From Lachnospiraceae bacterium (GTDB lineage Bacteria > Bacillota > Clostridia > Lachnospirales > Lachnospiraceae): a stretch of DNA of 64,000 nt. The stretch spans positions 41,934 to 105,933 of the forward strand of contig SVFO01000013.1 in assembly GCA_015056795.1 (NCBI GenBank). The letters run 5' to 3'. Position numbers and translations under genes: made by a program. Under the pieces are notes generated by a model that saw only the letters and a list, made by a program, of their open reading frames with translations, was not told where the DNA came from and searched no databases. This document shows, in pieces, positions 34,567 to 43,333 of this stretch (positions are counted from its first letter, which is position 1; each line of letters opens with the position of its first letter).

Positions 34567-36011
34567 TGGAACAGGGCGGAATGCGAAAGGCAGTAAATGA
34601 TTGGGGAAAGCTCTTGGCGAGGGTGGCAATCCTTGGGATTAGTACCCAGATTTTGCTTGGCATTTTTTGGATGCTGATGAACTTTACTGCCTATCAGGAG
34701 TTCGGGGAAAGCCGATTTCTCCAAAAGGTTCAGGAGAGCCTGATCTGTGACGAATATACGGGGATTCTATATCCTCTCCTCATGCGCATGTTCTCGGGAA
34801 TGGGTGCTGTCCTTCCCGTGCCTGCGCATTGTCTGCTTTATGGCCTGCAGATCCTTGTGGCGGCAGGAGCAGCCTATTATTTTCTGCTGGGATTTTCTGT
34901 TGTGAGAAAGAAGGCATGGCTTGAAAAGCTATGGCTGACGCTCGCTCTTTTGACATTCCCTACGGCAGCCCAGTGCCATCTGGCCGTGTTACCCATTTCC
35001 TTAGCTTCTTCCCTGTTTTTGGCATCCGCTGGCGTCCTTTTGCGTGCATGGCAGGGAGAGGAGGAAGGCGCGAAGACGCAGGAGGGAATGGAGAGACGAT
35101 TTTGCTGGAATCGACCTGCGGCGCGCCTTGCCTGGTTTGGTCTGCTTTGGCTTTTGGAGACGCTGTTGATGCCAGAGTACTATCTGTTTGGAGCTGTTTT
35201 AGTGCTGCTTTATGTCGGAAGGATGTTCTCGAAATCCTTTTATGTCGTTGTGATTGCAGCAGTGTTTCTTAGCGTGATTCCACTGATTTCCTCCCTGACG
35301 GTTCAGGAGGGAGCTTACGGACGGATGCGCAATACCCTTGAGGCGGCAGCGCTTCGGCGGTTTGCATGGGAGCATTTGGCAGATGACTATCCCGATTGGC
35401 CAAGGGAGCTTCAGGAGGCTTTGTCTCAGGAGGACATTACAAAGATGAGCGCTCATCCTGCACAGATTCCGTGGGTACTCGGGAACGTCGTGGATGCCCC
35501 GTTAGGAAAGGAAAAGGCGCGGGAGATTTACGGAAGACTTGCTAAGACGGTGGGGAAACATCGGTGGCAGGAAAATGCGAAGGAGATTCTGGGGGATACG
35601 ATTGCTTATGCCCTTGCACCAGCTGCGCAGCTATTTTTCCTGGCTGGTAAGGGGCAGGATACGTACACGGGAATGAACTATGAAATCATGCGTGCAAAAA
35701 CGCCGCGCCTTACAAGCGTGTTCGTGAAATATGGGGATGGCTGCCTTGTGGGAAGCCTGTTCCTTGGGGAGGTGTTGGCATTTTTTGCATTTTTTGAAGA
35801 GGATCAAAGGAGCAAAAAAATCTGGTTACGAAAGGGCTTATGCTGTATCGCGCCCCTTTTGGTGATGATTCTATTTTATGTATTTCGAGCTGGCGGCAGC
35901 ATGGATGAGAAGAATGTCCTTCCCGTGACTGCAGCTTGGACCACGTGTTGTCTGCTGGTGATCTGCAAAACGATGGAAGAGAAAAAGCAGAAGGGGGAGA
36001 GGGGCGAATGA
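34566..36011 (+). CDS. Polytopic membrane protein, possible GT-C glycosyltransferase
   Basis: A 481-residue membrane protein with roughly ten to twelve helices that I cannot assign to a named family. After the first helix a loop reads QESLICDEYTGILYPLLMRM near residues 57-76; an acidic pair at this position is where GT-C enzymes hold their catalytic residues. A large non-membrane segment lies near residues 240-370. It overlaps wecE by one base (TAATG) and the next gene by 4 bp, so it belongs to the same operon. It may transfer a sugar from a polyprenyl-phosphate donor; this is inferred from layout only. Confidence 0.65.
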   Translation: MEQGGMRKAVNDWGKLLARVAILGISTQILLGIFWMLMNFTAYQEFGESRFLQKVQESLICDEYTGILYPLLMRMFSGMGAVLPVPAHCLLYGLQILVAAGAAYYFLLGFSVVRKKAWLEKLWLTLALLTFPTAAQCHLAVLPISLASSLFLASAGVLLRAWQGEEEGAKTQEGMERRFCWNRPAARLAWFGLLWLLETLLMPEYYLFGAVLVLLYVGRMFSKSFYVVVIAAVFLSVIPLISSLTVQEGAYGRMRNTLEAAALRRFAWEHLADDYPDWPRELQEALSQEDITKMSAHPAQIPWVLGNVVDAPLGKEKAREIYGRLAKTVGKHRWQENAKEILGDTIAYALAPAAQLFFLAGKGQDTYTGMNYEIMRAKTPRLTSVFVKYGDGCLVGSLFLGEVLAFFAFFEEDQRSKKIWLRKGLCCIAPLLVMILFYVFRAGGSMDEKNVLPVTAAWTTCCLLVICKTMEEKKQKGERGE

Positions 36012-37093
36012 TCAGAGTTTTCTTAGCCTGCATGGGCATAACAATCCTTCCCTTCCTTCTGGGAAATGCATTGACTTCTTCGAAGGATCGCGGCGAAAGA
36101 CTTTTGTCTTCATGGATCTACGGTCAGCTTATGCTATGGTCGGCATTTTTGGTGCTCAGTGTTCCCATGATTTTGGTTGGAAGGAATTATGCACAGGTGC
36201 GGACGGCGTATGTTTTTCTTTGCATGGGGCTACTTATCCTCTCTGGCGGATGGTCGCTTGCTTCGTGGCTTCGAAGGAAAAAGACGGGAGCAACGCAGGA
36301 GGCAGAACCCCAAAATCCGTGGTTTGGCAAGGAGCTGTGGACCAGGGTGCTTTGGATTGCCTTTGCATGTATTCTGCTGGTGCAGGTGTTCTGTGCTCTG
36401 TTTTTAGCCTATGAGGACGGGGACGACGCTTATTATGTTGCCATCACGACCTATTGTCAGGGGGAGAAGCCATTATACAGAATCATTCCCTATACGGGTT
36501 TTACCACGGAGCTACAGGCCAGACACGCGTTGGCACCGTTTCCTGTTTGGGTCGCGCTTTTGGCGGAGGCATCGGGGCTTTCTGGAGCGGCGACCTCGCA
36601 TGTCATGATGCCGCTGTTTGTATTGTTTATGACCTACGGCTTATATGCCTTGATTGGCAGACGACTCTTTCAGGCGCAGCTTGGACAGGGGAAGAGCTGG
36701 ACGCTGCCGCTGTTTCTCTGCTTTGTTGCTCTATTAATCATGTTTGGAGGGTATTCGATCTATTCTCCAGAGAATTTTCTGATTGTCAGGGCGGCGCAGG
36801 GGAAGGCAGTCTTTGCAAATGTCGTGATCCCGGCGCTGGTCTATGTCATGATGCTGTTGCTGGAGGGCTTGGAGAAGCAGGAGAAGCTGCCGCTGCGACT
36901 ATGGGTGGTTCTGTTTATGGTTATGACCACGGGGTGTCTGTGTAGCTCCCTAGGTGGATTCTTGCTCTGCATTTTCCTAGGGCTGACGATCTTCTGCGGT
37001 TGTATTTGCTATCACCGCTGGAAGCTGTTATTTGGAGCCTTGATTACCATGCTGATGCCCATGGTGGTCGCCGCATTATATGTGATTTTATAG
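36008..37093 (+). CDS. DUF6077-like polytopic membrane protein, paralogue of 10272 product
   Basis: A 361-residue membrane protein with about ten helices. The loop ALFLAYEDGDDAYYVAITTY near residues 130-149 corresponds to the acidic loop of the protein at 10272. Shared layout includes an N-terminal PFLLGNALTSSKDRGER (versus WLLGNALILVLDRKKAREE) and a GGYSIYSPENFLIVRAAQGK region. The ATG at 36008 overlaps the previous stop (ATGA) and follows a purine-rich site; the open frame to 35936 lies inside the previous gene. The C-terminus is short and the next gene continues the module. It is probably a GT-C-like transferase subunit. Confidence 0.7.
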   Translation: MIRVFLACMGITILPFLLGNALTSSKDRGERLLSSWIYGQLMLWSAFLVLSVPMILVGRNYAQVRTAYVFLCMGLLILSGGWSLASWLRRKKTGATQEAEPQNPWFGKELWTRVLWIAFACILLVQVFCALFLAYEDGDDAYYVAITTYCQGEKPLYRIIPYTGFTTELQARHALAPFPVWVALLAEASGLSGAATSHVMMPLFVLFMTYGLYALIGRRLFQAQLGQGKSWTLPLFLCFVALLIMFGGYSIYSPENFLIVRAAQGKAVFANVVIPALVYVMMLLLEGLEKQEKLPLRLWVVLFMVMTTGCLCSSLGGFLLCIFLGLTIFCGCICYHRWKLLFGALITMLMPMVVAALYVIL

Positions 37094-37139
37094 GGAAATG
37101 CTTGCGAAATAATCAAGATTTTAGTTTAGGAGGAAGGCC

Positions 37140-37895
37140 ATGAATGCCTTAGCGCTATTTCGAGAATATATGGGCGTGGGACTATTGATCATATGGTATT
37201 TGGTGGCTTTGCTCCATCTTTTCTGGACGGAGAAAAGAAAGGATCGAAGAATCCTGTTCGTCTATGTGCCATTGATTTTACTTGTGCTGTTTTTTAATCC
37301 CTTGTGTTACCTGATCTTTGATAGATTATTGGGAGAAGAGATTTTTTATCGCATGCTGTGGCTTTTGCCTGTGACGATGACGCTTGGATATGACATTGTC
37401 AGACTTTGTCAGGAGCTGCAGGGAAAAAAACGCGTGGTGTTTGGATTTGTGGCCGTGACGATTCTCGTCATTTCGGGCAGACTGGTGTATACGCTCCCCC
37501 AATTTTCTAGGGCAGAGAACATCCATCACGTGCCGCAGGAGGTCGTAGAGATATGCGATTGTATCGAGGTGCCTGGCATCGAGGTGCTGGCCGCATTTCC
37601 TCCAGAGATGCTTCATTTTGTGCGTCAATATTCCTCCACGATTTGTATGCCTTATGGCAGAGAGGTGTTATTGGATGAATTTAGTGAGCTGGAATTTGTC
37701 ATGCATTATCAGCAGGTGGACGTCTCTCGACTCGCCGAGCTGGCGAAGGCTCAGAATTGCCATTATATCATCCTGTCAGCCCAAAAGGAGCTGACAGGAC
37801 GAATGGAAGATTATGATTATGAAATGATCAAGCAGGTCGGAGACTATCTAGTCTATCGGGATAACTCCAGTGACTTCTATCTCTCCGCAGAGTAA
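37140..37895 (+). CDS. Membrane protein with soluble C-terminal domain, paralogue of 11276 product
   Basis: A 251-residue protein with about four helices in residues 10-125 and a soluble domain of about 120 residues. The soluble part matches the protein at 11276 in order (see that entry), but lacks the middle segment of about 50 residues. The ATG follows AGGAGGAAGGCC, a strong site, and a 46-bp gap separates it from 36008, so it is a separate gene rather than a frameshifted 3' half. It ends only three bases before the convergent SGNH gene, with no terminator between. Confidence 0.72.
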   Translation: MNALALFREYMGVGLLIIWYLVALLHLFWTEKRKDRRILFVYVPLILLVLFFNPLCYLIFDRLLGEEIFYRMLWLLPVTMTLGYDIVRLCQELQGKKRVVFGFVAVTILVISGRLVYTLPQFSRAENIHHVPQEVVEICDCIEVPGIEVLAAFPPEMLHFVRQYSSTICMPYGREVLLDEFSELEFVMHYQQVDVSRLAELAKAQNCHYIILSAQKELTGRMEDYDYEMIKQVGDYLVYRDNSSDFYLSAE

Positions 37896-37898
37896 CGA

Positions 37899-38906
37899 TT
37901 ATTTTTCATCAAATTGTGTCAGGGCGCTGATGAAGCGCTTCACGACAAGCTCACGGCCCTTTTGATTTAGGTGGATGTTATCCTTCAGGCACTCAGGAGC
38001 CTCATCCTCGTTAAAGGTGCCATAAATGTTATCAATAAAGCTTACGTATTCGGAAACGACTGCAGTACATTCACTCATGACATAGCTGCTTAGCGTTGCA
38101 CCGCCCTCATAAATTTTCTGGTCACTGCTGATATAATTTCCGTTGTCATCTATGCCGAATGCGTAGGTTGGGGAGAGGACGATGATTCTAATGTTAGGGT
38201 AGGTTGTACGAAGCAGCGCAAGTCCTGCCTTTAGGTTTCCAGTAAAGCTTGTAATGTCCGTCTCATCATCAGGATTCTGCATAAAGCTGCCGTTTAAGTA
38301 ATCGTTGGCGTCATACATGATGGCGATGGTGTCGACGGTATCCATGTCAATGGTCTCTAAAAGTGTTCGAAGTTCTTTCGTCTCAGGCAAAATGTTTGCA
38401 CCTTGCTGTTCCTCCAACCAATCAAAATAATCGGTCTGTCCCCGCATGGTCAGGTAAACGCAAAGCCAATAGAAATTATAGACGTCAAGGCCTGACTCCG
38501 TATGCTTCAGGGAGTCGCTTTGCGCTGCAAGCAGGCTATCTGCAACGGAGGCATTATATACGGTTGCATTTGCTTGCTTTGCAATCATGTTGACAATGCC
38601 ATTTTCGGAATTTCTGTCTTCCGCCAGGATGGAGTTGCCGAAAAATAGGATGGTGTGCGGACTTTTGTTTGCCAAAAAGGAGCCGTCCTCAGCAGTGAGG
38701 GGATAGATCACGTCATAGGTATCCTTGCCGTCCGTATAAATTCCGTGTTCATCAATGTAATCCTTGTCGATCTTCACTCCCCAGTGATTCAAGCGGATCA
38801 GGATGTAGACTAGGATGCAGATGCCGAGCACCAGCAATAAAACATGGGGATTTAAGACATATTTTTGCCATTTAGGTTTCTGATTTTCTTGGTTTTGATC
38901 TTTCAT
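37899..38906 (-). CDS. SGNH-like membrane-anchored protein with altered catalytic blocks
   Basis: A 335-residue protein with one N-terminal membrane helix (residues about 25-43, LLLVLGICILVYILIRL) and an external domain. The SGNH blocks are present but changed: FFGNSILAED near 85 has Gly-Asn-Ser instead of Gly-Asp-Ser, AIMYDANDYLNG near 200 corresponds to block III, and DNIHLNQKGREL near 312 is block V. The candidate Ser, Asn, Asp and His remain. It is related to the products of 26686 and 29970. The ATG at 38906 is preferred because AGAGGA lies upstream. It has its own promoter and is convergent with the exporter operon. Confidence 0.78.
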   Translation of the reverse strand: MKDQNQENQKPKWQKYVLNPHVLLLVLGICILVYILIRLNHWGVKIDKDYIDEHGIYTDGKDTYDVIYPLTAEDGSFLANKSPHTILFFGNSILAEDRNSENGIVNMIAKQANATVYNASVADSLLAAQSDSLKHTESGLDVYNFYWLCVYLTMRGQTDYFDWLEEQQGANILPETKELRTLLETIDMDTVDTIAIMYDANDYLNGSFMQNPDDETDITSFTGNLKAGLALLRTTYPNIRIIVLSPTYAFGIDDNGNYISSDQKIYEGGATLSSYVMSECTAVVSEYVSFIDNIYGTFNEDEAPECLKDNIHLNQKGRELVVKRFISALTQFDEK

Positions 38907-38938
38907 GACTTGTCCTCTTTTTTCTAACATTTGTCTCT

Positions 38939-38967
38939 ATTTTACAGATATATGCATGGAAAGTCCA
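38939..38967 (-). promoter_or_regulatory. Sigma-A type promoter for the SGNH gene at 37899-38906
   Basis: On the minus strand TGGACT (38967-38962) and TAAAAT (38944-38939) are 17 bases apart. The predicted start near 38932 gives a leader of about 26 bases. Confidence 0.5.
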
Positions 38968-39022
38968 TGGTATTAACCAAATTTTAAGAATTTAAGAAAT
39001 TATGAAGAAATGGGTAATGGGG

Positions 39023-39051
39023 TTGAAGTGTTTGACATGGAATGATATAAT
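39023..39051 (+). promoter_or_regulatory. Sigma-A type promoter with extended -10 for the muramidase gene
   Basis: TTGAAG at 39023-39028 and a perfect TATAAT at 39046-39051 are 17 bases apart, with TG at 39043-39044 giving an extended -10. The predicted start near 39058 leaves an 82-base leader, which carries the direct repeat ACTGTGTAAA at 39067-39076 and 39085-39094. Confidence 0.68.
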
Positions 39052-39139
39052 GAGGCATGATTTGATACTGTGTAAAATGGTCAGACTGTGTAAAGATGCA
39101 CGCTGACGAAGAATAGATGCAAAAGGGGAAAGAATAAGT

Positions 39140-42100
39140 ATGAAATGGAACGTTGGTCATACCAAGAGGCCGCAGGGCAGATTGGATGAAAACCGTCAGG
39201 ATGGGTATGATTGGGATGAAGAAGGAATAGATGATTTCTCATATGATTCCGCAGACGGTACGGGGGATTATGACGCGGAGCCAGAATATATTGAGCTTGG
39301 TACGGATTTTGACCATGCGCCGCAGTATGGGGCAGGAGAAGAGTACGCGCAGGATGCGGACTACGAGGCAGAGCCGCATTATGGGGGTGGCATGGAATAT
39401 GCCAGTGAGCCAGCCTATGATGATCTTGGACAGGATTATCTTGAAGCGCCGATAGGCAACCAGAATTCGTATGGCGATGCTTCGGACGGATATGATCAGA
39501 ATAGCTATGATCAGGGAAGCTATGATCAGAATGCCTATGACCAGGGAAGCTACGACCAGAATGCTTATGACCAGGGAAGCTATGACCAGACCTCCTATGA
39601 TCAGGGAAGCTATGATCAGAATACCTATGATCAGGGAAGCTATGATCAGAATACCTATGATCAGACAAGCTACGATCAGAATACCTATGATCAGACAAGC
39701 TACGACCAGACTGCTTATGACCAGACAAACTACGACCAGAATTCCTACGATCAGGGAAGCTATGATCAGACCGCTTATGATCAGGGAAGCTATGACCAAA
39801 ATACCTACGATCAGAATAGCTACGATCAGGGAGGCTATGATCAAAACAGCTACAATTCTGCGGACGCAGAGCCTGATGAGTTTCAGGGAGACATTACTTA
39901 TATCGACGATTATGCTGCTAAGCCAAAGCCCCGCGCGACGACTCAAACTACCAATCGAAATCGTAGCACCTCAAGACGAGAGGAAGAAAGAGGCGGATTC
40001 AGCGCGATGGACGGCATTATTGCTGCCGTGGGAATCATTGCGATCATTGGACTTTTAGGCTTTATTGGCTGGTTTGTCTCCACGCATAAGACACCAGAGG
40101 ATCCACACCTGCAGTTTGCCAATATCGGAAAGCAGCTACAGAACATAGAATTGATTGGCGGAAAGGGAATTGCTGCCGTATCCAATGCAGAGCTGGCGCG
40201 ACTGACGCCAGAAGTGGGGCCAGATGAAAGCGAGGAGCCTGGTAACAACACGAACCCGACCTACAATGAGACGGATTATGCAAACACCGTGGCAGTTGCC
40301 ATGAATTTGACCTCCGTTCAGAAGGACCTAAAGATCAAGTTTTCTAACAGAGAGACCTCAAAGCTGGTTGGTAACGTGCGTTTCGTGGCATCGGTTACGA
40401 CACCGAGCGGAACGACCGAGGAATGGGTCGATGACGACATGGATGGTATTATTTATAAGTCGGACATCGAAGCAGGAAAATATTCCATTCTATTAAAGGA
40501 GCTGACGGAGGATAAGTATAAAAACCTGATCCTTCCCGCAACTACGCAGACGGTAAATGTTAAGAAAAACATCGAGTATGCCAAGGTTGACATGACTGGC
40601 GAGGGTAAGAAGGAAAGCGAGATCAACGTCAACAAGGAAGATACAAAGAAGAATGAAACGACCGTGGAGGGAAGCCTTACGGATACGGTTGCCTGGGTGG
40701 CAAGCTCCACCTCTGGAAACATGTACAAGGAAGTGCTCAAGAGCACGATTCCTGATCCTTTGACCCTTCCTGTTAAGGTTGCTAAGAATTTCCTGAGAAC
40801 GAGTGAAATTGGCGATCCTAATCCTGGAAATAATGAGACCGTAAAGTATACCATCAGCTTTGCTCCGAACGGTGGAACTGGAAGCATGGAGAGCGTAAGC
40901 GTCGAGGCAGGAAGCTTTACGCTGCCTGACTGTGGCTTTGGCGCTCCAGAGGGCAAGGAGTTTAATGGCTGGGATCAGGGCAGCGCAGGAACGCCTATTA
41001 CCGTAAGTGGAGACGTGACGATCACGGCGCAGTGGAAGGACAAGCCAGTAACGAACTATACCATTTCCTTTGCAGCTAATGGCGGAAGCGGAGAAATGGC
41101 CGCAGTCACCGTACAGGCAGGACAGTCCTACCCCTTACCTTCCTGTGGCTTCACTGCTCCTGAAGGGAAGGAATTTGACAAGTGGGATCAAGGCACGGTC
41201 AATACCAGCATCACCGTAAATGGAGATATGACCATCAACGCCATTTGGAAGGATAAGGCAGCGGAGAATGTTGTGATTACCTTTGCGGCGGGCGAAGGTG
41301 GCACGGGAAGCATGGATTCCGTTACCGTAGCTGTTGGTTCTTATAAATTACCCAACTGTACCTTTACCGCACCTGAAGGTAAGGAATTTGACAAATGGGA
41401 CAAGGGTGCTGCAGGAGATTCCATAACCGTTAGCGCAAACACGACGCTGACCGCACTTTGGAAGACGAAGAGCGTGAAGTATGAGGTGACCTTTGACGCA
41501 AACGGCGGTAGCGGCACTATGGATGCGAAATCCGTGGAGGCAGGAAAGGAATATACACTGCCTGAATGCACGTTTACGGCACCAAGCGGCAAGAAGTTCA
41601 GCAAGTGGGACAAGGGAGCCGTTGGTGAGAAGATTAAGGTTGAGGCTAACGTAAAGCTTGTTGCACAGTGGGTGGACAAGAACGAAAAGCCGATCGAGCT
41701 GACCTTTAAGGATGCGCAGAATGCCGCAGTAAGCAAGGTAACCTTAAGAATTAACAAGAAGACGGATGGAACGACTACGACAGTTCCTGCAAGCATCAAG
41801 GTCACCTCGAATTCTGAAAAGAAGCTTACGATGGAAGCTATTTCCACCGACAGAAACGTGGTTACGGCCGCATTTGATGCAAATGATAAGAGCACACTCG
41901 TAATTACGGCAGTGGCTAAGGGAACCGCTAAGGTCATTATTACCGCGGATTATGAGGATCCTACGGAAAGACTTGCAGATGGAAAGAGCAAGGTTGCCAA
42001 GGAGATCGAGGTTGTAGTCACGGATAAGGACGCTCTTGCAATTTCCCTGGACAAGACGGAACTGGCTTGCTACAGCGAGGTAAAGGAGACCTTGCCGACG

Positions 42101-43237
42101 CTGGAGGTAACCATCAAGAACAGCAATGAGAGCGTTGCGGATCTTGTGGAATCCAAGATGAAGTTTACGGCGGAGAGCTCGGATGGCAACATTGCCTTAA
42201 TCACGAAGAAGGAATTTGGCACGGCAACGGCTGATGGCACCATTAAGATCAAGCTGACCATCACGCCGCAGATACTTCTCGAGAAGAAGAGCTGTATCAT
42301 CACCGTAAAATATGAGGAAACGGGTGCGGAGCCCGTCAGCGCAAAGTGTACGCTTACGGTAAAGCCTCATCCCAAGTATGACAGGACGACGCTGCTGCTT
42401 GACAATGAGGGCAGACAGCTGTTCGTATCGCAGAACAATGGATATCGTGAGGCCGTTTACGCAGACTATTACGTAGATGGCACGAAGTTCTTTGTTCAGA
42501 GCGGCGTAAAGTATACGGGATGGCAGACCATAAATGGTAAGGTATATTATTACAGCGCAGAGGGCAAGTTCGTAACGGGAGAACAGGTAATTCAGGGTGC
42601 GAAGTACACCTTTGGCTCAGACGGTGCACTGATGACTGGCAACGGCGTTCTTGGAATTGACGTTTCCAGATGGAATGGCTCCATCGACTGGAAGGCTGTT
42701 AAGAATTCTGGCGTATCCTTTGTCATCATCCGTTGTGGCTACAGAGGCTCCTCTGAGGGTGCTCTGATTGAAGATCCGAAGTTTACGACGAACATTAAGG
42801 GTGCTGTTAATGCAGGACTGAAGGTTGGCATTTACTTCTTCACGCAGGCCATCAATGAGAGAGAAGCCGTATACGAGGCATCCTATGTCATTGATAAGAT
42901 TAAGAATTACAAGATTACGTATCCCGTCTTCTTGGACGTAGAGCCCAGCGGTGGCCGTGCGGACAAGATTAGTAAGGAAACCAGAACGAATGTCTGCAAG
43001 GCATTTTGTCAGACCATTCAGAATGCAGGCTACACCGCAGGTATTTATGCGAACAAGAACTGGCTGGAGGAAAAGATTGACGTCAGCCAGCTGAACGCAT
43101 ATAAGATTTGGCTGGCACAGTATGCAGCACAGCCGACCTATACGGGAAGATATGACATGTGGCAGTACAAGTCCACGGGTGTTATCAGTGGCATCAGCGG
43201 CAACGTAGACCTCAACCTTAGCTACATGGGTTACTAA
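39140..43237 (+). CDS. Membrane-anchored GH25 muramidase with intracellular YDQ repeats and extracellular beta-repeats
   Basis: A 1365-residue protein. In order: an acidic, Tyr/Gln/Asp-rich region without signal peptide, including 24 tandem YDQ-x-x pentapeptides at residues 118-237; a basic stretch (NRNRSTSRREEER); one membrane helix near 292-315; an unassigned region to about 567; four InlB/Flg_new-like repeats at about 568-848, each with an NGG-type start and a KEFxxWDxG-like phrase; Big-like domains to about 1080; cell-wall-binding repeats near 1100-1165 (YTGWQTINGKVYYYSAEGK); and a GH25 lysozyme domain at about 1170-1365 with GIDVSRWNGSIDW and FLDVEPSGG carrying the catalytic acids. Positive-inside topology puts the repeats in the cytoplasm and the enzyme on the wall. 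Confidence 0.9.
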   Translation: MKWNVGHTKRPQGRLDENRQDGYDWDEEGIDDFSYDSADGTGDYDAEPEYIELGTDFDHAPQYGAGEEYAQDADYEAEPHYGGGMEYASEPAYDDLGQDYLEAPIGNQNSYGDASDGYDQNSYDQGSYDQNAYDQGSYDQNAYDQGSYDQTSYDQGSYDQNTYDQGSYDQNTYDQTSYDQNTYDQTSYDQTAYDQTNYDQNSYDQGSYDQTAYDQGSYDQNTYDQNSYDQGGYDQNSYNSADAEPDEFQGDITYIDDYAAKPKPRATTQTTNRNRSTSRREEERGGFSAMDGIIAAVGIIAIIGLLGFIGWFVSTHKTPEDPHLQFANIGKQLQNIELIGGKGIAAVSNAELARLTPEVGPDESEEPGNNTNPTYNETDYANTVAVAMNLTSVQKDLKIKFSNRETSKLVGNVRFVASVTTPSGTTEEWVDDDMDGIIYKSDIEAGKYSILLKELTEDKYKNLILPATTQTVNVKKNIEYAKVDMTGEGKKESEINVNKEDTKKNETTVEGSLTDTVAWVASSTSGNMYKEVLKSTIPDPLTLPVKVAKNFLRTSEIGDPNPGNNETVKYTISFAPNGGTGSMESVSVEAGSFTLPDCGFGAPEGKEFNGWDQGSAGTPITVSGDVTITAQWKDKPVTNYTISFAANGGSGEMAAVTVQAGQSYPLPSCGFTAPEGKEFDKWDQGTVNTSITVNGDMTINAIWKDKAAENVVITFAAGEGGTGSMDSVTVAVGSYKLPNCTFTAPEGKEFDKWDKGAAGDSITVSANTTLTALWKTKSVKYEVTFDANGGSGTMDAKSVEAGKEYTLPECTFTAPSGKKFSKWDKGAVGEKIKVEANVKLVAQWVDKNEKPIELTFKDAQNAAVSKVTLRINKKTDGTTTTVPASIKVTSNSEKKLTMEAISTDRNVVTAAFDANDKSTLVITAVAKGTAKVIITADYEDPTERLADGKSKVAKEIEVVVTDKDALAISLDKTELACYSEVKETLPTLEVTIKNSNESVADLVESKMKFTAESSDGNIALITKKEFGTATADGTIKIKLTITPQILLEKKSCIITVKYEETGAEPVSAKCTLTVKPHPKYDRTTLLLDNEGRQLFVSQNNGYREAVYADYYVDGTKFFVQSGVKYTGWQTINGKVYYYSAEGKFVTGEQVIQGAKYTFGSDGALMTGNGVLGIDVSRWNGSIDWKAVKNSGVSFVIIRCGYRGSSEGALIEDPKFTTNIKGAVNAGLKVGIYFFTQAINEREAVYEASYVIDKIKNYKITYPVFLDVEPSGGRADKISKETRTNVCKAFCQTIQNAGYTAGIYANKNWLEEKIDVSQLNAYKIWLAQYAAQPTYTGRYDMWQYKSTGVISGISGNVDLNLSYMGY
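39491..39850 (+). repeat. 24 tandem 15-bp repeats encoding YDQ-x-x pentapeptides
   Basis: Exactly 360 bp of 15-bp units, consensus TAYGAYCAGRVHWVY, encoding YDQ followed by GS, NS, NT, NA, TS, TA, TN or GG. Synonymous differences between TAT/TAC and GAT/GAC across units show the array is not freshly expanded. Because 15 is a multiple of three, several other frames also stay open here. Confidence 0.95.
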
Positions 43238-43246
43238 CAGTTCGGC

Positions 43247-43306
43247 CGTCCCGGCTAGCAGGCTGAAAATCATGCTTGCATGAATTTTCGGCCTGATGCC
43301 GGGACG
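43247..43306. repeat. 60-nt nested hairpin between muramidase gene and 82-bp repeats
   Basis: Outer arms CGTCCCGGC (43247-43255) and GCCGGGACG (43298-43306) pair fully. The middle arms AGGCTGAAAAT and ATTTTCGGCCT pair with one T-G wobble, and the tip TCATG-CTTG-CATGA also pairs. No T tract follows, so it is not a classic terminator; it lies nine bases after the muramidase stop and may stabilise the mRNA 3' end or be a REP-like mobile palindrome. Confidence 0.75.
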
Positions 43307-43333
43307 AGCTGAGCGCCCACTTCATGAGCAAAC

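Noticed and set aside
35936..36007. Upstream extension of the 36008 gene
   Set aside because: Within the preceding gene; ATGA overlap at 36008 is the better start.
39032..39051. TTGACA at 39032-39037 as -35 for the TATAAT at 39046
   Set aside because: Only 8 bases separate them; TTGAAG at 39023 gives the correct 17-bp spacing.
39081..39946. Long minus-strand frames of 215 and 235 residues and a + frame at 39471-40058 across the pentapeptide array
   Set aside because: They are by-products of 15-bp repeats that keep several frames open; their text is monotonous (SDHRYSDHSF-like, IASLIVGIL-like) and has no ribosome site.
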